64,000 bases of DNA, taken from Paraburkholderia tuberum STM678. GTDB taxonomy: Bacteria; Pseudomonadota; Gammaproteobacteria; Burkholderiales; Burkholderiaceae. Numbering within the stretch: position 1 is the stretch's first letter; every line of letters starts with the position of its first letter. The stretch is taken from NCBI RefSeq assembly GCF_902833905.1, contig NZ_CADFGP010000030.1, forward strand, positions 36,856-100,855, in the 5' to 3' direction. Shown one piece after another: positions 16,445 to 25,289 of this stretch. The translations under genes were made by a program, and so were the position numbers. The notes beneath the pieces are model-generated. The model saw nothing but the letters and a program-made list of their open reading frames with translations. It was not told the origin of the DNA and searched no databases.

Positions 16445-19400
16445 CTACTGATCGCTGTAATGCGACTGGTAAGGGATGACCGGCATATCCAGCGCCTTCG
16501 TCTGCGGCGCAAGGGTATAGCGCAGATACAGGCCCGCCGCCCACTGCCGGTAGCTGGACGCGTTGTTGGCGCCCACCGAGGCTCCGCCAGTCAGATGATT
16601 GGTGAAGCGGTATTCGGCCGTGGCCAGCAGGTTGTAGCCGAAGCCGGTCGAGGACTGGTCGGGATGGATCGCGCCGTCGGCGAGGCCAATCGTCGAAGCC
16701 GCTGAGACTGCTGCGGCCTGCAACCCGCTGTCGGTCGGGAAATACGCCGAGCCGGCCTGGTGGTAGTACTGCACACCGACGGCCGCTTGCAGCTTGTAGG
16801 TCCAGCGCTCCGAACGCTGCGCCCACGTGAGCGGCAGGTTGAACGCATAGAACCGCTGCGGGCTGAAGTAGCCGCCGTTGCCGTAGGTGAAGTTGTTTTC
16901 GTTGTGGTCGTAGATCATGCCGCTCAGGTTCACGCCCGCGCTCAGCATGCTGTTCTGCGTGCGCAGCAGGTACCAGTACGTCCCGGCGCCGACCTCGGCA
17001 CCGACGTTGGACTGGACGTTATGACCGTCCAGGTATTTCGCGGAACCGTAGCCGTAGACGCCGTAGTCCTGATTGTCGAGGCCGATCGCACCATGCACGC
17101 CGGTGGCAGTCACGCCGCCCCAGCTCAAGCCGGATCGCGAATCGGTCGAGCCAGCAAAAGACGTGATGCTGTCCGTCACGGCGCGGCGCGATACGCCCAC
17201 GTTGAACCAACTGCCCTGCCCGGCATCGATGGAGTTCCTGAACATCACGCCGCCAACGACATTGGTGTACTTGAAACCCAAAGGCGTGGTGCCGATGTCG
17301 GCCATCCAGTTCCCAGTCTCGTAACCGAGACCCAGACCGACGCCGTAGGCGGTCTGTTTGCCCGGTGCGGCGACCTTGCCGGCCTGCTGCGCCCGGGTGG
17401 CGGCCGGGCCGCCGCCGAACTGACTGGCGCTGAAGACGTCGGTAGCCAACGTGCCGCCCTCGAGTTCAACCGGCGTCACGCGAATGGAAAGCTTGCCGTT
17501 GTCGACCGGCAGCACCCCTTCCAGAGCTTGCTGCACGCTCGTCAACTGACCCGTACCGGGTGCTGCGTTGTTCGACGAGACGAACAGCCCACCCCTGACT
17601 TCCGGTGAACGCTGCGCACGGAGGTCGCTGAGTTCATTACGCATTTCCTCGAGCGACGGCGAACCGTCCTGAGGCTCGCTCACCGCGACCGTGTCTTGCG
17701 GCGCCAGGCCGCCGACCGGCGTGCCCGCCACGGTTGGCAGAGCGGATGGAGCAGAGGACGAGCGCTCGCGCGCAGCCGTGGATGTCACGGTCGAGGCAGT
17801 CGCGCTCGCCGCGGTAGCAGCCGGAGCAGCAGCGGGCCCGAAACCAGGTTTCTGGTTCGCCAGCACGCTGGCCGGCGCCGCGGGTTGAGGGGCGAACGTT
17901 TCGGCGGCGGGCTGGCGACTGTGGCGGACCTGACGACGGTGAGCGTCGTCGTGGTGGACAAAGGGATTGCCCGCCACGTGGACGTCTTGCGCCTGCACGC
18001 CGAGCCGCTTTTCCTTGGCGGCAATGGCGGATTCCAGCAGCGACTGCGCTTCGCGGGTCTTGCCCTGCATGACGTAAATGCGCGCGGCGCCGGCCAGCAC
18101 GTCGGGATCGTTGGGCGCCTTCGCAACGGCCTCTTTCAATGCCGCATCGGCAACGCTGTTCTTGCCGGCCTGCACTGCCGCCATCGCGACGCCCAGTTGC
18201 AAACCCGGATTGTTGGGGTCGTTGACGAGCGCCTTCTGGTAAAGCGACAGTGCCTGGTCATACTTGTCATCGGCGGCGTACATGCGCGCGAGCGCGGCCG
18301 TGGCGAGGCTGTCGTTGGGCCGCTTCGCGAGGATCGGCGCCAGCGTGTCGTAGGCCTGCGCGAGGTCACCTTGCTGACGTTGCTGGTCAGCCAGTCGCAC
18401 CGTGTAGAGGTAGTTCAGCTCGTCCAGTTGCCGGCGCTGGTCCGCGGTCAGCGTCTGGCCGTGCAATTCGCGCATCGCGAGCCCGGCCTGGACATACTGG
18501 CCGGTCTTGAGCAACAGGCCCAGATAAGCCAGTTCCACATCCGGTCCGCTGCCCTGCAGACCGTTAGGCATCAGCCCGTGCATCAGGCTCATGGCGCGCG
18601 GCGTATTGCCCGCGTCGACATACGCCTGCGCCAACGCGCCCACCTTGGCCGGGTCTTGACCCGCCGCGGGTTCGAGCCGCGCCAGCATACTGCGCGCATC
18701 CTCCAGATTGCCTTCGAGCGCCGTTTGCGAGGCTTGCGCCACGACCATCTGAAAATCGATCTGCTGCGCCGTCGCAACCATGTTCGGCGTGCGCGAGGCG
18801 GTGGAGATGCGCGTCATCGTGTCCTGCGCGCGCGTCCAGTCGCCCATCTGCATGGCCAGCAGCGCGCTCGCATAGAGCGCTTCGGGATTGTCCGGGTTCG
18901 TGACGAGCAGGCCGTCGACGAGTTGCTTCGCTTCGTCGGCATGCCCCTGTTTGAGATCGTAGCGCGCCAGTTCCAGACGAATCCACGGGTTGTCGGGCGC
19001 GCTGCGCTGGGCGTCTTCCAGAATGTGCCGGGCCGCGCTCAGATCGCCACGCTGCGCGGCGGCATCGGCCCGAGCGGCGGCGACGGCGGCGCGCAGCCGA
19101 TCGAGCCCGCCGATGCCGGCCTTCTGCTCGGGTGACATGCCGTCGATCAGCTTCTGGGCCTCATCGGCGCGTCCCGTCTGCGCCAGGATATCGATGAGGC
19201 CGCTCGCCGCCTCGCGGTTATCGGGGCTTCTCGCCAGCACGTCGCGGTAGCCCTTTTCAGCACGCGTCAGATCGCCCTGCGCCGCATCCAACCGGGCCGA
19301 CGCATTGCGCCCGCCCGGCTCGGCTGGATCCAGCCGCAGCGCCTGATCGAGTTCGCGTCGCGCGGCGGCGAAGTCGCCCACGTTTTGCGCGCCCTCGGCC

Positions 19401-20491
19401 TGGTTCACCAGCAGCCAGTAGCGCGCGGAATTGAGGGCCTTGGCCCAGTTCGCGCCCGCGCCCGGACGCGACACCGCCCGCGACAGCAGCGTCTGCGCCT
19501 GCGCCAGGTCGCCTTGCTGCATGCGCACGAGGCCCAGTCCCCCCAGCGCATCCGTGCTGTCGGGTTTGTCACGCAGCACAGCGGAAAAGGACTGCTCGGC
19601 CGTGGTGATGTCGCCTGACTTGAACGCGGCGAAACCGCGTGTCAGTCGTGCATCCACGACCGGACCGGCCGGTGCGAGCGGATGCGGCGCCAGCATCTGA
19701 TGGCGTATTTCGTCGTCGTCCGGATGCAGCTTGAGATAGTCTTCAAACCACGATCTGTTTTTCGGCGTGGGCGTGACCCAAGTCAGCACGGAGCGCCAGA
19801 CTTCGGTCGCTTCGCCGCCGATGTCCGGACGAGCGGCAAGCTTTTCCAGAAGGGCGACACCCGCCGCGCGATCCTGTTCGTCGCGCACCATATGCTGGGC
19901 CAGCGGCAACATGGTGTTCGGATCGTTCGGCGTCTCGGCATTCAGGCGCTCGAGGCCCTGGATGGCCTGATCCACACCGCCATCCGTATAGCCCAGATAG
20001 CTGTAATACTCTCGCGCCACACTGCCCTGCGGCGCTTTACCGCCCAAGGCCTTGTTATATTCGGCGATGGCCGCCAACAACGCGGCCTGATCCTTCTGGT
20101 TGACGGCGTCTTGCGCCATCTGGCGCGCCTTCGCGAAGGTGGACTTACCCGGTTCGACCGCGAGGCGCAAGCTCTGCTCGAGCAGCGGCACGAAGCGGCT
20201 GTCCGGCGCGGCCGCACGAAGTCTGGCCAGATACCCGTTCGCCGCCGCGAACTGCTGCTTGCCGACGGCGATCGTGCCCATCCCATACAGCGCCTCGGGC
20301 TGCTTCGGGTCGCTCAGCAGCAGTTTCGACCAGGACTGCGCGGCCAGATCGGGCTTGTCATGCGTTTGCCAGTAGCGGCCCTGTTCCAGCAGCATGTTGG
20401 ACGTAGCATCCTGCGCCCAGCCCGGGTGGCCGACCGAGGCGACCATCAGTCCGAGAATCCAGGCCCGGTTGCGGCTGCGTCTGACTACCAT
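16445..20491 (-). CDS. bcsC: cellulose synthase outer-membrane subunit BcsC
   Basis: A 1348-residue protein. It has a signal peptide ending GWAQ (about residue 27), an extended TPR solenoid (to about residue 850, with many A-x2-LY-G-x2 type repeats), and a low-complexity Ala/Ser/Pro/Thr linker (about 870-965). A C-terminal outer-membrane beta-barrel (about 1030-1348) contains GLGLGYETGNWMADIGTTPL and WAAGLYLRYTL. The TPR part binds periplasmic partners and polymer; the barrel exports cellulose. The length is slightly above E. coli BcsC because of the linker. AAGGAAAGTC precedes the ATG. It lies 12 bp after bcsB. Confidence 0.95.
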   Translation of the reverse strand: MVVRRSRNRAWILGLMVASVGHPGWAQDATSNMLLEQGRYWQTHDKPDLAAQSWSKLLLSDPKQPEALYGMGTIAVGKQQFAAANGYLARLRAAAPDSRFVPLLEQSLRLAVEPGKSTFAKARQMAQDAVNQKDQAALLAAIAEYNKALGGKAPQGSVAREYYSYLGYTDGGVDQAIQGLERLNAETPNDPNTMLPLAQHMVRDEQDRAAGVALLEKLAARPDIGGEATEVWRSVLTWVTPTPKNRSWFEDYLKLHPDDDEIRHQMLAPHPLAPAGPVVDARLTRGFAAFKSGDITTAEQSFSAVLRDKPDSTDALGGLGLVRMQQGDLAQAQTLLSRAVSRPGAGANWAKALNSARYWLLVNQAEGAQNVGDFAAARRELDQALRLDPAEPGGRNASARLDAAQGDLTRAEKGYRDVLARSPDNREAASGLIDILAQTGRADEAQKLIDGMSPEQKAGIGGLDRLRAAVAAARADAAAQRGDLSAARHILEDAQRSAPDNPWIRLELARYDLKQGHADEAKQLVDGLLVTNPDNPEALYASALLAMQMGDWTRAQDTMTRISTASRTPNMVATAQQIDFQMVVAQASQTALEGNLEDARSMLARLEPAAGQDPAKVGALAQAYVDAGNTPRAMSLMHGLMPNGLQGSGPDVELAYLGLLLKTGQYVQAGLAMRELHGQTLTADQRRQLDELNYLYTVRLADQQRQQGDLAQAYDTLAPILAKRPNDSLATAALARMYAADDKYDQALSLYQKALVNDPNNPGLQLGVAMAAVQAGKNSVADAALKEAVAKAPNDPDVLAGAARIYVMQGKTREAQSLLESAIAAKEKRLGVQAQDVHVAGNPFVHHDDAHRRQVRHSRQPAAETFAPQPAAPASVLANQKPGFGPAAAPAATAASATASTVTSTAARERSSSAPSALPTVAGTPVGGLAPQDTVAVSEPQDGSPSLEEMRNELSDLRAQRSPEVRGGLFVSSNNAAPGTGQLTSVQQALEGVLPVDNGKLSIRVTPVELEGGTLATDVFSASQFGGGPAATRAQQAGKVAAPGKQTAYGVGLGLGYETGNWMADIGTTPLGFKYTNVVGGVMFRNSIDAGQGSWFNVGVSRRAVTDSITSFAGSTDSRSGLSWGGVTATGVHGAIGLDNQDYGVYGYGSAKYLDGHNVQSNVGAEVGAGTYWYLLRTQNSMLSAGVNLSGMIYDHNENNFTYGNGGYFSPQRFYAFNLPLTWAQRSERWTYKLQAAVGVQYYHQAGSAYFPTDSGLQAAAVSAASTIGLADGAIHPDQSSTGFGYNLLATAEYRFTNHLTGGASVGANNASSYRQWAAGLYLRYTLAPQTKALDMPVIPYQSHYSDQ

Positions 20492-20503
20492 GACTTTCCT
20501 TGA

Positions 20504-22960
20504 TTATGATTGTTGCTGCCGCGATGCCCGCAGCCGCTCACGGGCTTCAGCGTCGCGCCGGGCCTGGCGGCGCCGCAAGAACGAAAACAGACCAACCGCG
20601 ATCAGCACGAGCGCGATGATGTCCAGCGCCTTCAGCACCCACGCGAGCGACAGGCCGAATGAAGCCAGCCACCAGTCGAGGCCGCGCCAGATGCCGAGAT
20701 GCCCGACGTAGTAGGTATGCTCGCTCACGAGCGAATCGACTTCCGTGCCGCGGATGGACACGAGGCTTCCCTGGATGGGCTGCTTGCCCGAGCTCGGCGC
20801 ATCCAGCAACGCGGAGACCGCATCCGTCAGGCCGTCGGGCTGATTGCTGGCCAGCATGACCACGCTGCGGCCCGGCTGCTTCGGCGATTCGAAGCCTGCG
20901 AGCACGGCGCTCACGCCCGGCCCCGACCAGGCCAGCGACAGGCGGCGGGGTTCGGCGTCGAGCCGCGGGTTGGCATGGAACCAGCCCAGCACGCGACCCG
21001 GCAGATCCGATACGGCGAACTGCGCGCTGTGGTCATACGCTGCGGGCATGGTCCGCGCCCAGTCCTTGAGCCAGGCTTGATCCGCACCCGAGGCGATCAC
21101 GAGCAGATCCTTGTCGGACGGCATCGCGTCGATGCGCTGACCGCGCAGCACGGTGACGCCGCGCGCCGGATAGCCGGTCGAATCGCCCATGCGGCCCATC
21201 ACCGCCAGATACGTGCTGTATTCGGGTGTGCCCGCGTTGGGGCCCAATACGACGTCCGTTCCGGACAGGTCGGCCATGCGCGTGAACGGGAAGCCCGCCT
21301 GGGCGAACGAGGCCAGGTTCGGCATGGCGATGTAGTGCGGATACTGCGACAGATCGATCGTCGATTCGGGATCGACCGCGCCGCGCACGTTGTCGATGAT
21401 GATGTCCCGGCACTCGCCCTGCTTGATGTAGTCGTACATGTAGCGGAACTGCAACTGGGTATTCGGCTGCAACAGCGCCTCCAGCGGCACTTCCAGTTTC
21501 GCCTGGCGCGGCAGGCTGCTGTCGGGCAAAACTTCACCCCGCAGCTTGCTGCCGCCCTCGAGCCGTTCGAGCGAGAGCAGCGGAATCGACTTCATGAACT
21601 GGTCACTGACGCTGAACAGCAGCGAGGAATTGACCATATAAGGCTGCGGCGTATAGCGGTAATGCAGGTCGATCGGCACGTTGGGCGCGTGCCAGCCGAA
21701 CAGGTCGGGCGGCACGCGCATATTGACGCGGATCAGATCGGGGCTGTAGCCCGACACCTGCAATTGTTTGGCATCGACGAGTTCGCCCAACGACATCGGA
21801 CGGTCGGTGCGCAGCCAGCGCGGCGCATCGTACGGCTTGCGCGGCGCGAGCTCGGCGAACCGCGTGATGAGCGCGCTCGAACCCGACAGCGTCTGGCTGC
21901 CCGTGACCAGCGCGTCGGCGGCCTGCTTGAGTTCCTTGCCGTCACGGCCCATCACCAGCAACAGCTTGCCGTTGGGATCGTTGGGGTTGGTCACGACGGC
22001 GAGAGTCGGACCTTGCAGCGGCGAGTCCGCCAGGCTCGCTTGCGCCGCGCTGTCGACGATGACAACCGCGTTGCCCCTGGCAGGCACGGTAGAGATCGAT
22101 ACCGGGAATTGCGCGCCGCGATATTTCGCCAATGCGCCGAACCACGACGACACGGCGCCGGCCGCTTCCAGCGCGGCCGTATCAGGATTGCCGGCGAACA
22201 CGAACGGCAGGTCCAACCGGCGAATATCGTGCTCGTCGAAGAAGGGTCGCGGAAGGCGAGCCAGATCGCCGGCCTGCGCCAGCGGCTGGGTGTCGATGCT
22301 CAGCGTACTGTCGTTGCTGATGTTGGCCCACAGGCTCGAATGCAGCGGGTCTTCGCACTGGTTGGTGTAGTGGCCGATCAGTTGCAGACGCAGCTTGCTG
22401 TTCGCGGTGAACAGATACGGCGGCAGCGTGATAGTGCGCTGCAGGTTGGTGCCGGACGTGTTTTTGGGCACGTCGATCGATGCCGCCACCTGATCGTTGA
22501 CCAGCACATTGATGTGCGACAGATCGGGCAGCAGCGCCGGCGAATAGGCATAGCGCAGGTTCAGTCGCGCACCTGTGACGACCCGATCGTCGCGCACGCC
22601 GACCGGCAGCGTATTGCTGCCGTCGACGCCGCGCAGGTTGAGCGCGTATTGCGCGCCGAGTTGCTGCAGCGAATAGGTCACCGTCGAAGAAGCCGCGGTA
22701 GCGGCTCCGGCGTCCGGCGCGGACTGCAGCGGCGCCGCGTTGCTATCTGCCGTTGCCGGCCGCGCGGACGGGTTGGCCGCGCCGCCGGCCGAAGCCGACG
22801 CGTCCTGCCGCGCAGCGGCGGCAGCCGCCGCTGGTTGCGCGGCCTGGGTTAGCGTCGATGTGACAAACATACAACCGAGCAACAGTGCCGGCCATACTGG
22901 TTGCGCAGTCATGCAACGCGCAAGGCGTGCCCGCGAGATGTCAGGCCGTCTTCTAAACAT
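20504..22960 (-). CDS. bcsB: cellulose synthase regulatory subunit BcsB (second copy, canonical cysteines)
   Basis: An 818-residue periplasmic protein anchored by a C-terminal helix (ALDIIALVLIAVGLFSFL). It has the tandem carbohydrate-binding/flavodoxin-like domains of BcsB, with LSHINVLVNDQVAASI and NPNDPNGKLLLVMGRD. The paired cysteines of the family are kept in YTNQCEDP and KQGECRDI. It holds the emerging glucan chain and activates BcsA. I prefer the ATG at 22960 (GAAGAGG six bases before); an in-frame ATG at 22984 would add eight residues. It overlaps the end of the first bcsB by 8 bp. Confidence 0.93.
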   Translation of the reverse strand: MFRRRPDISRARLARCMTAQPVWPALLLGCMFVTSTLTQAAQPAAAAAAARQDASASAGGAANPSARPATADSNAAPLQSAPDAGAATAASSTVTYSLQQLGAQYALNLRGVDGSNTLPVGVRDDRVVTGARLNLRYAYSPALLPDLSHINVLVNDQVAASIDVPKNTSGTNLQRTITLPPYLFTANSKLRLQLIGHYTNQCEDPLHSSLWANISNDSTLSIDTQPLAQAGDLARLPRPFFDEHDIRRLDLPFVFAGNPDTAALEAAGAVSSWFGALAKYRGAQFPVSISTVPARGNAVVIVDSAAQASLADSPLQGPTLAVVTNPNDPNGKLLLVMGRDGKELKQAADALVTGSQTLSGSSALITRFAELAPRKPYDAPRWLRTDRPMSLGELVDAKQLQVSGYSPDLIRVNMRVPPDLFGWHAPNVPIDLHYRYTPQPYMVNSSLLFSVSDQFMKSIPLLSLERLEGGSKLRGEVLPDSSLPRQAKLEVPLEALLQPNTQLQFRYMYDYIKQGECRDIIIDNVRGAVDPESTIDLSQYPHYIAMPNLASFAQAGFPFTRMADLSGTDVVLGPNAGTPEYSTYLAVMGRMGDSTGYPARGVTVLRGQRIDAMPSDKDLLVIASGADQAWLKDWARTMPAAYDHSAQFAVSDLPGRVLGWFHANPRLDAEPRRLSLAWSGPGVSAVLAGFESPKQPGRSVVMLASNQPDGLTDAVSALLDAPSSGKQPIQGSLVSIRGTEVDSLVSEHTYYVGHLGIWRGLDWWLASFGLSLAWVLKALDIIALVLIAVGLFSFLRRRQARRDAEARERLRASRQQQS

Positions 22961-25289
22961 GAGAACCTCTTCGTCCTTCTTCACGTTGCGATGTCTGGGG
23001 AATATCCAGGTCTAATCGATTCAGGGCACGCCGGTGCAGAAACACGCCGCCGAGCAAACCTATGAGCACGACGCTGGCGAGCGTCGCCACGAGCAGCAGC
23101 AGGATGTGGCTCGCGAAGAACCATTCGAGCGCGAGCCGAGGCGGCAAGGACCCGATGAAATAGCTTTGATCGTTGCTCAGCGTGGTGAGCGTGCCGTCAT
23201 GCACGACCACGAGGCTGCCGCTGATCTTGTCGTCCGGACGCTTGCTGATGAGGTAGCGGTTGGCTTGCAGCACGTCCACGACAGCGTCGAGACCGTCCGG
23301 CGTATTGCCCGATACGACCACCGCGCTGCGGCCGCGAGCCAGCGGCGACTCGAGTCCCGCCAACATGCCGTCATGGTCGTCGCTGCCATACAGTGCGGCG
23401 ATGGCGGCCTCGCGTTCAGCCTGCGCATGCCCACCCGTCAGCTTTTCCCACCACGCGGCGATCCAGCGGTCCGATGAAGCAACCGGAGCGAAGAAGCCGC
23501 GCGGCAGATCATCACGCCATGCTTTGAGCAAGGGCTGGTTATCGCCCGACGCCAGCACGAGCAGGTCCTTGCGACGCAGCGCGTCAACCTGCGCTGGATC
23601 GCCCACCGTCACGCCCAGCACCGGATAACCCGTGGTTTGACCCATGCTGCCCATCAGCGTCAGGTAAGCGGAATAGTCGCCAGCGACCGGCTGTGCGGGC
23701 AGGATCACCGCCGTCTCGGACAGATCGGCCATCCCCGTGAACGGAAAGCCTGCGTCTGCGAAGGCGCGCAGATCCGGCATGGCTGCGTAACGCGGCAGTT
23801 GGGAAATGTCGATCGTCGAAGTCGGATCGATGGCGCTCAGGAGCGGGCCGCCGGGCACATCCTCGACGAGGTCTTTCGGCGCCACGGACTCGTAGCGATA
23901 GTCGAATTGCAGCGTCGTCAACGGCGGCAGCAGATAGGTCGGAACGCGTATCACCGCATCACCGTCCGACGCGTCGCCTGTCAGCGGCAAGGTCTGCAAG
24001 GGCGTGTTGCCGGCCAGCACACCGAGCTCCGAGCGCGTTGACTCCGGACGGGCCGTATAACGGTAGTGCAGGTTCAGCACCGCGCCGCTGTTGTCAAAAC
24101 CGAACAGACCCGGCGGCAGACGCAGGTCCACATTGATCGCCCCAGGGCGAAAGCCCTGTACCGTCAAGCGGTCCGCCGCTAGCATCTCGCCCAACTGCAC
24201 CGGGCGGTCGCCCGGCAGCCAGTTGGGTGCGTCAAAAGGCTTGCGCGGCACAACCGAAACCGGGGCGTCGATCTTGACCCGAGAGCCCGACAGCGTCTTT
24301 GCGCCAAGCACCAGCGCGGTCGCGGCCTCGCGGATCTGCGCGTCGTTGCGGCCCATGACCAGCAGCAGCTTGCCGTTAGCGTCATTGGGGTTGGGCACGA
24401 TGGCCAGCATCGGCCCTTCCACCGCAGGCAGGGTCAAGCCCGGCACCTCGCCCGGCAGCGCGAGCACCACCGCATGTCCGTGCGCGGGTATCGCACCCAG
24501 GCTCGCGGAGAAGTGCGCACCGCGATAGCCCGCCTGCGCACCCAGCCACGAGGTCACGATACCGGCCGATTCGAGGCGCTGCGCGCGAGGCGCTTGCGGC
24601 AGCACGACGGGCAGGTCCACCCTGCGCACATCGCGCACGTCGAGGAACGGCGCGGGCAGTTGCGACAGGTCACTGGACAGGGTCGCCGGAACCACGGTCA
24701 GTTCCAGCGCACTGTCCGGCCCGGGCTTCAGCCACAGGTCGGAACTCAGCGGATTGTTGCCCTGATCGCTCGCCTTGCTATGCGCGATCAACTCGAGGGT
24801 GAGCTGGTTGAACCCGGACAGCAGCGACACCGGCAGATCCACACTGATATGCGCCGGCGTCCGCGGCGCCGGTTCGGGCAACGCTACGGTCGCCCCCACA
24901 ACGCTGTTGAGCAACACCTTGAGATGCGAGAGCGTAGGCAGCAAGGTGGACGAGTAACTGTAGTCCAGCACGAGCCGCGCGCTGACCACGCGCTCGTCGC
25001 GGCGCAAACCGAAGTCCATGCCCGCATAGGCATCCTCGCCGAGCAAGGTCAATCCCTGCTCCGCGTTTTGCCGCAGCAGCGGGATCCGGTAGGTATACGC
25101 GTCGGCCGGCGCCGCCGCGCTGAGTTCCGGGTGCGGGCCTTGCCGCACGGCATCGACCGGGACAGCCGACGCGGGCACCGTCGCGGCCAGCACGTCGCCC
25201 GCTCCGAGCAACAGGACCGAACACAACACCGCGCCCGACCGGCGCGCGCTCGTCAAGGAGCGCAAAAGCGACAGGTAGCCGACACTCAC
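22953..25289 (-). CDS. BcsB-like cellulose synthase subunit (first copy, cysteine-less)
   Basis: A 778-residue BcsB homologue from GTG at 25289, overlapping the bcsA stop by 4 bp (GTGA). It has a signal peptide, the same domain order as the next gene, and a C-terminal anchor (HILLLLVATLASVVLIGLLGG). Shared blocks include LSHLKVLLNS, NPNDANGKLLLVMGRN and FADAGFPFTGMADLS. Unlike the next gene, it has DQGNNPL where the partner has NQCEDP, and PKDLVED where the partner has GECRDI. Both conserved disulphide cysteines are therefore missing. Two tandem BcsB proteins in one operon are unusual, and this copy may have a changed role. Confidence 0.9.
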   Translation of the reverse strand: MSVGYLSLLRSLTSARRSGAVLCSVLLLGAGDVLAATVPASAVPVDAVRQGPHPELSAAAPADAYTYRIPLLRQNAEQGLTLLGEDAYAGMDFGLRRDERVVSARLVLDYSYSSTLLPTLSHLKVLLNSVVGATVALPEPAPRTPAHISVDLPVSLLSGFNQLTLELIAHSKASDQGNNPLSSDLWLKPGPDSALELTVVPATLSSDLSQLPAPFLDVRDVRRVDLPVVLPQAPRAQRLESAGIVTSWLGAQAGYRGAHFSASLGAIPAHGHAVVLALPGEVPGLTLPAVEGPMLAIVPNPNDANGKLLLVMGRNDAQIREAATALVLGAKTLSGSRVKIDAPVSVVPRKPFDAPNWLPGDRPVQLGEMLAADRLTVQGFRPGAINVDLRLPPGLFGFDNSGAVLNLHYRYTARPESTRSELGVLAGNTPLQTLPLTGDASDGDAVIRVPTYLLPPLTTLQFDYRYESVAPKDLVEDVPGGPLLSAIDPTSTIDISQLPRYAAMPDLRAFADAGFPFTGMADLSETAVILPAQPVAGDYSAYLTLMGSMGQTTGYPVLGVTVGDPAQVDALRRKDLLVLASGDNQPLLKAWRDDLPRGFFAPVASSDRWIAAWWEKLTGGHAQAEREAAIAALYGSDDHDGMLAGLESPLARGRSAVVVSGNTPDGLDAVVDVLQANRYLISKRPDDKISGSLVVVHDGTLTTLSNDQSYFIGSLPPRLALEWFFASHILLLLVATLASVVLIGLLGGVFLHRRALNRLDLDIPQTSQREEGRRGSHV

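Noticed and set aside
20699..22852. A 717-codon open frame on the plus strand inside the second bcsB gene
   Set aside because: It lies antisense to a clearly conserved BcsB and consists of Arg/Ala/Gln-rich sequence without domains, as expected from high-GC antisense frames.
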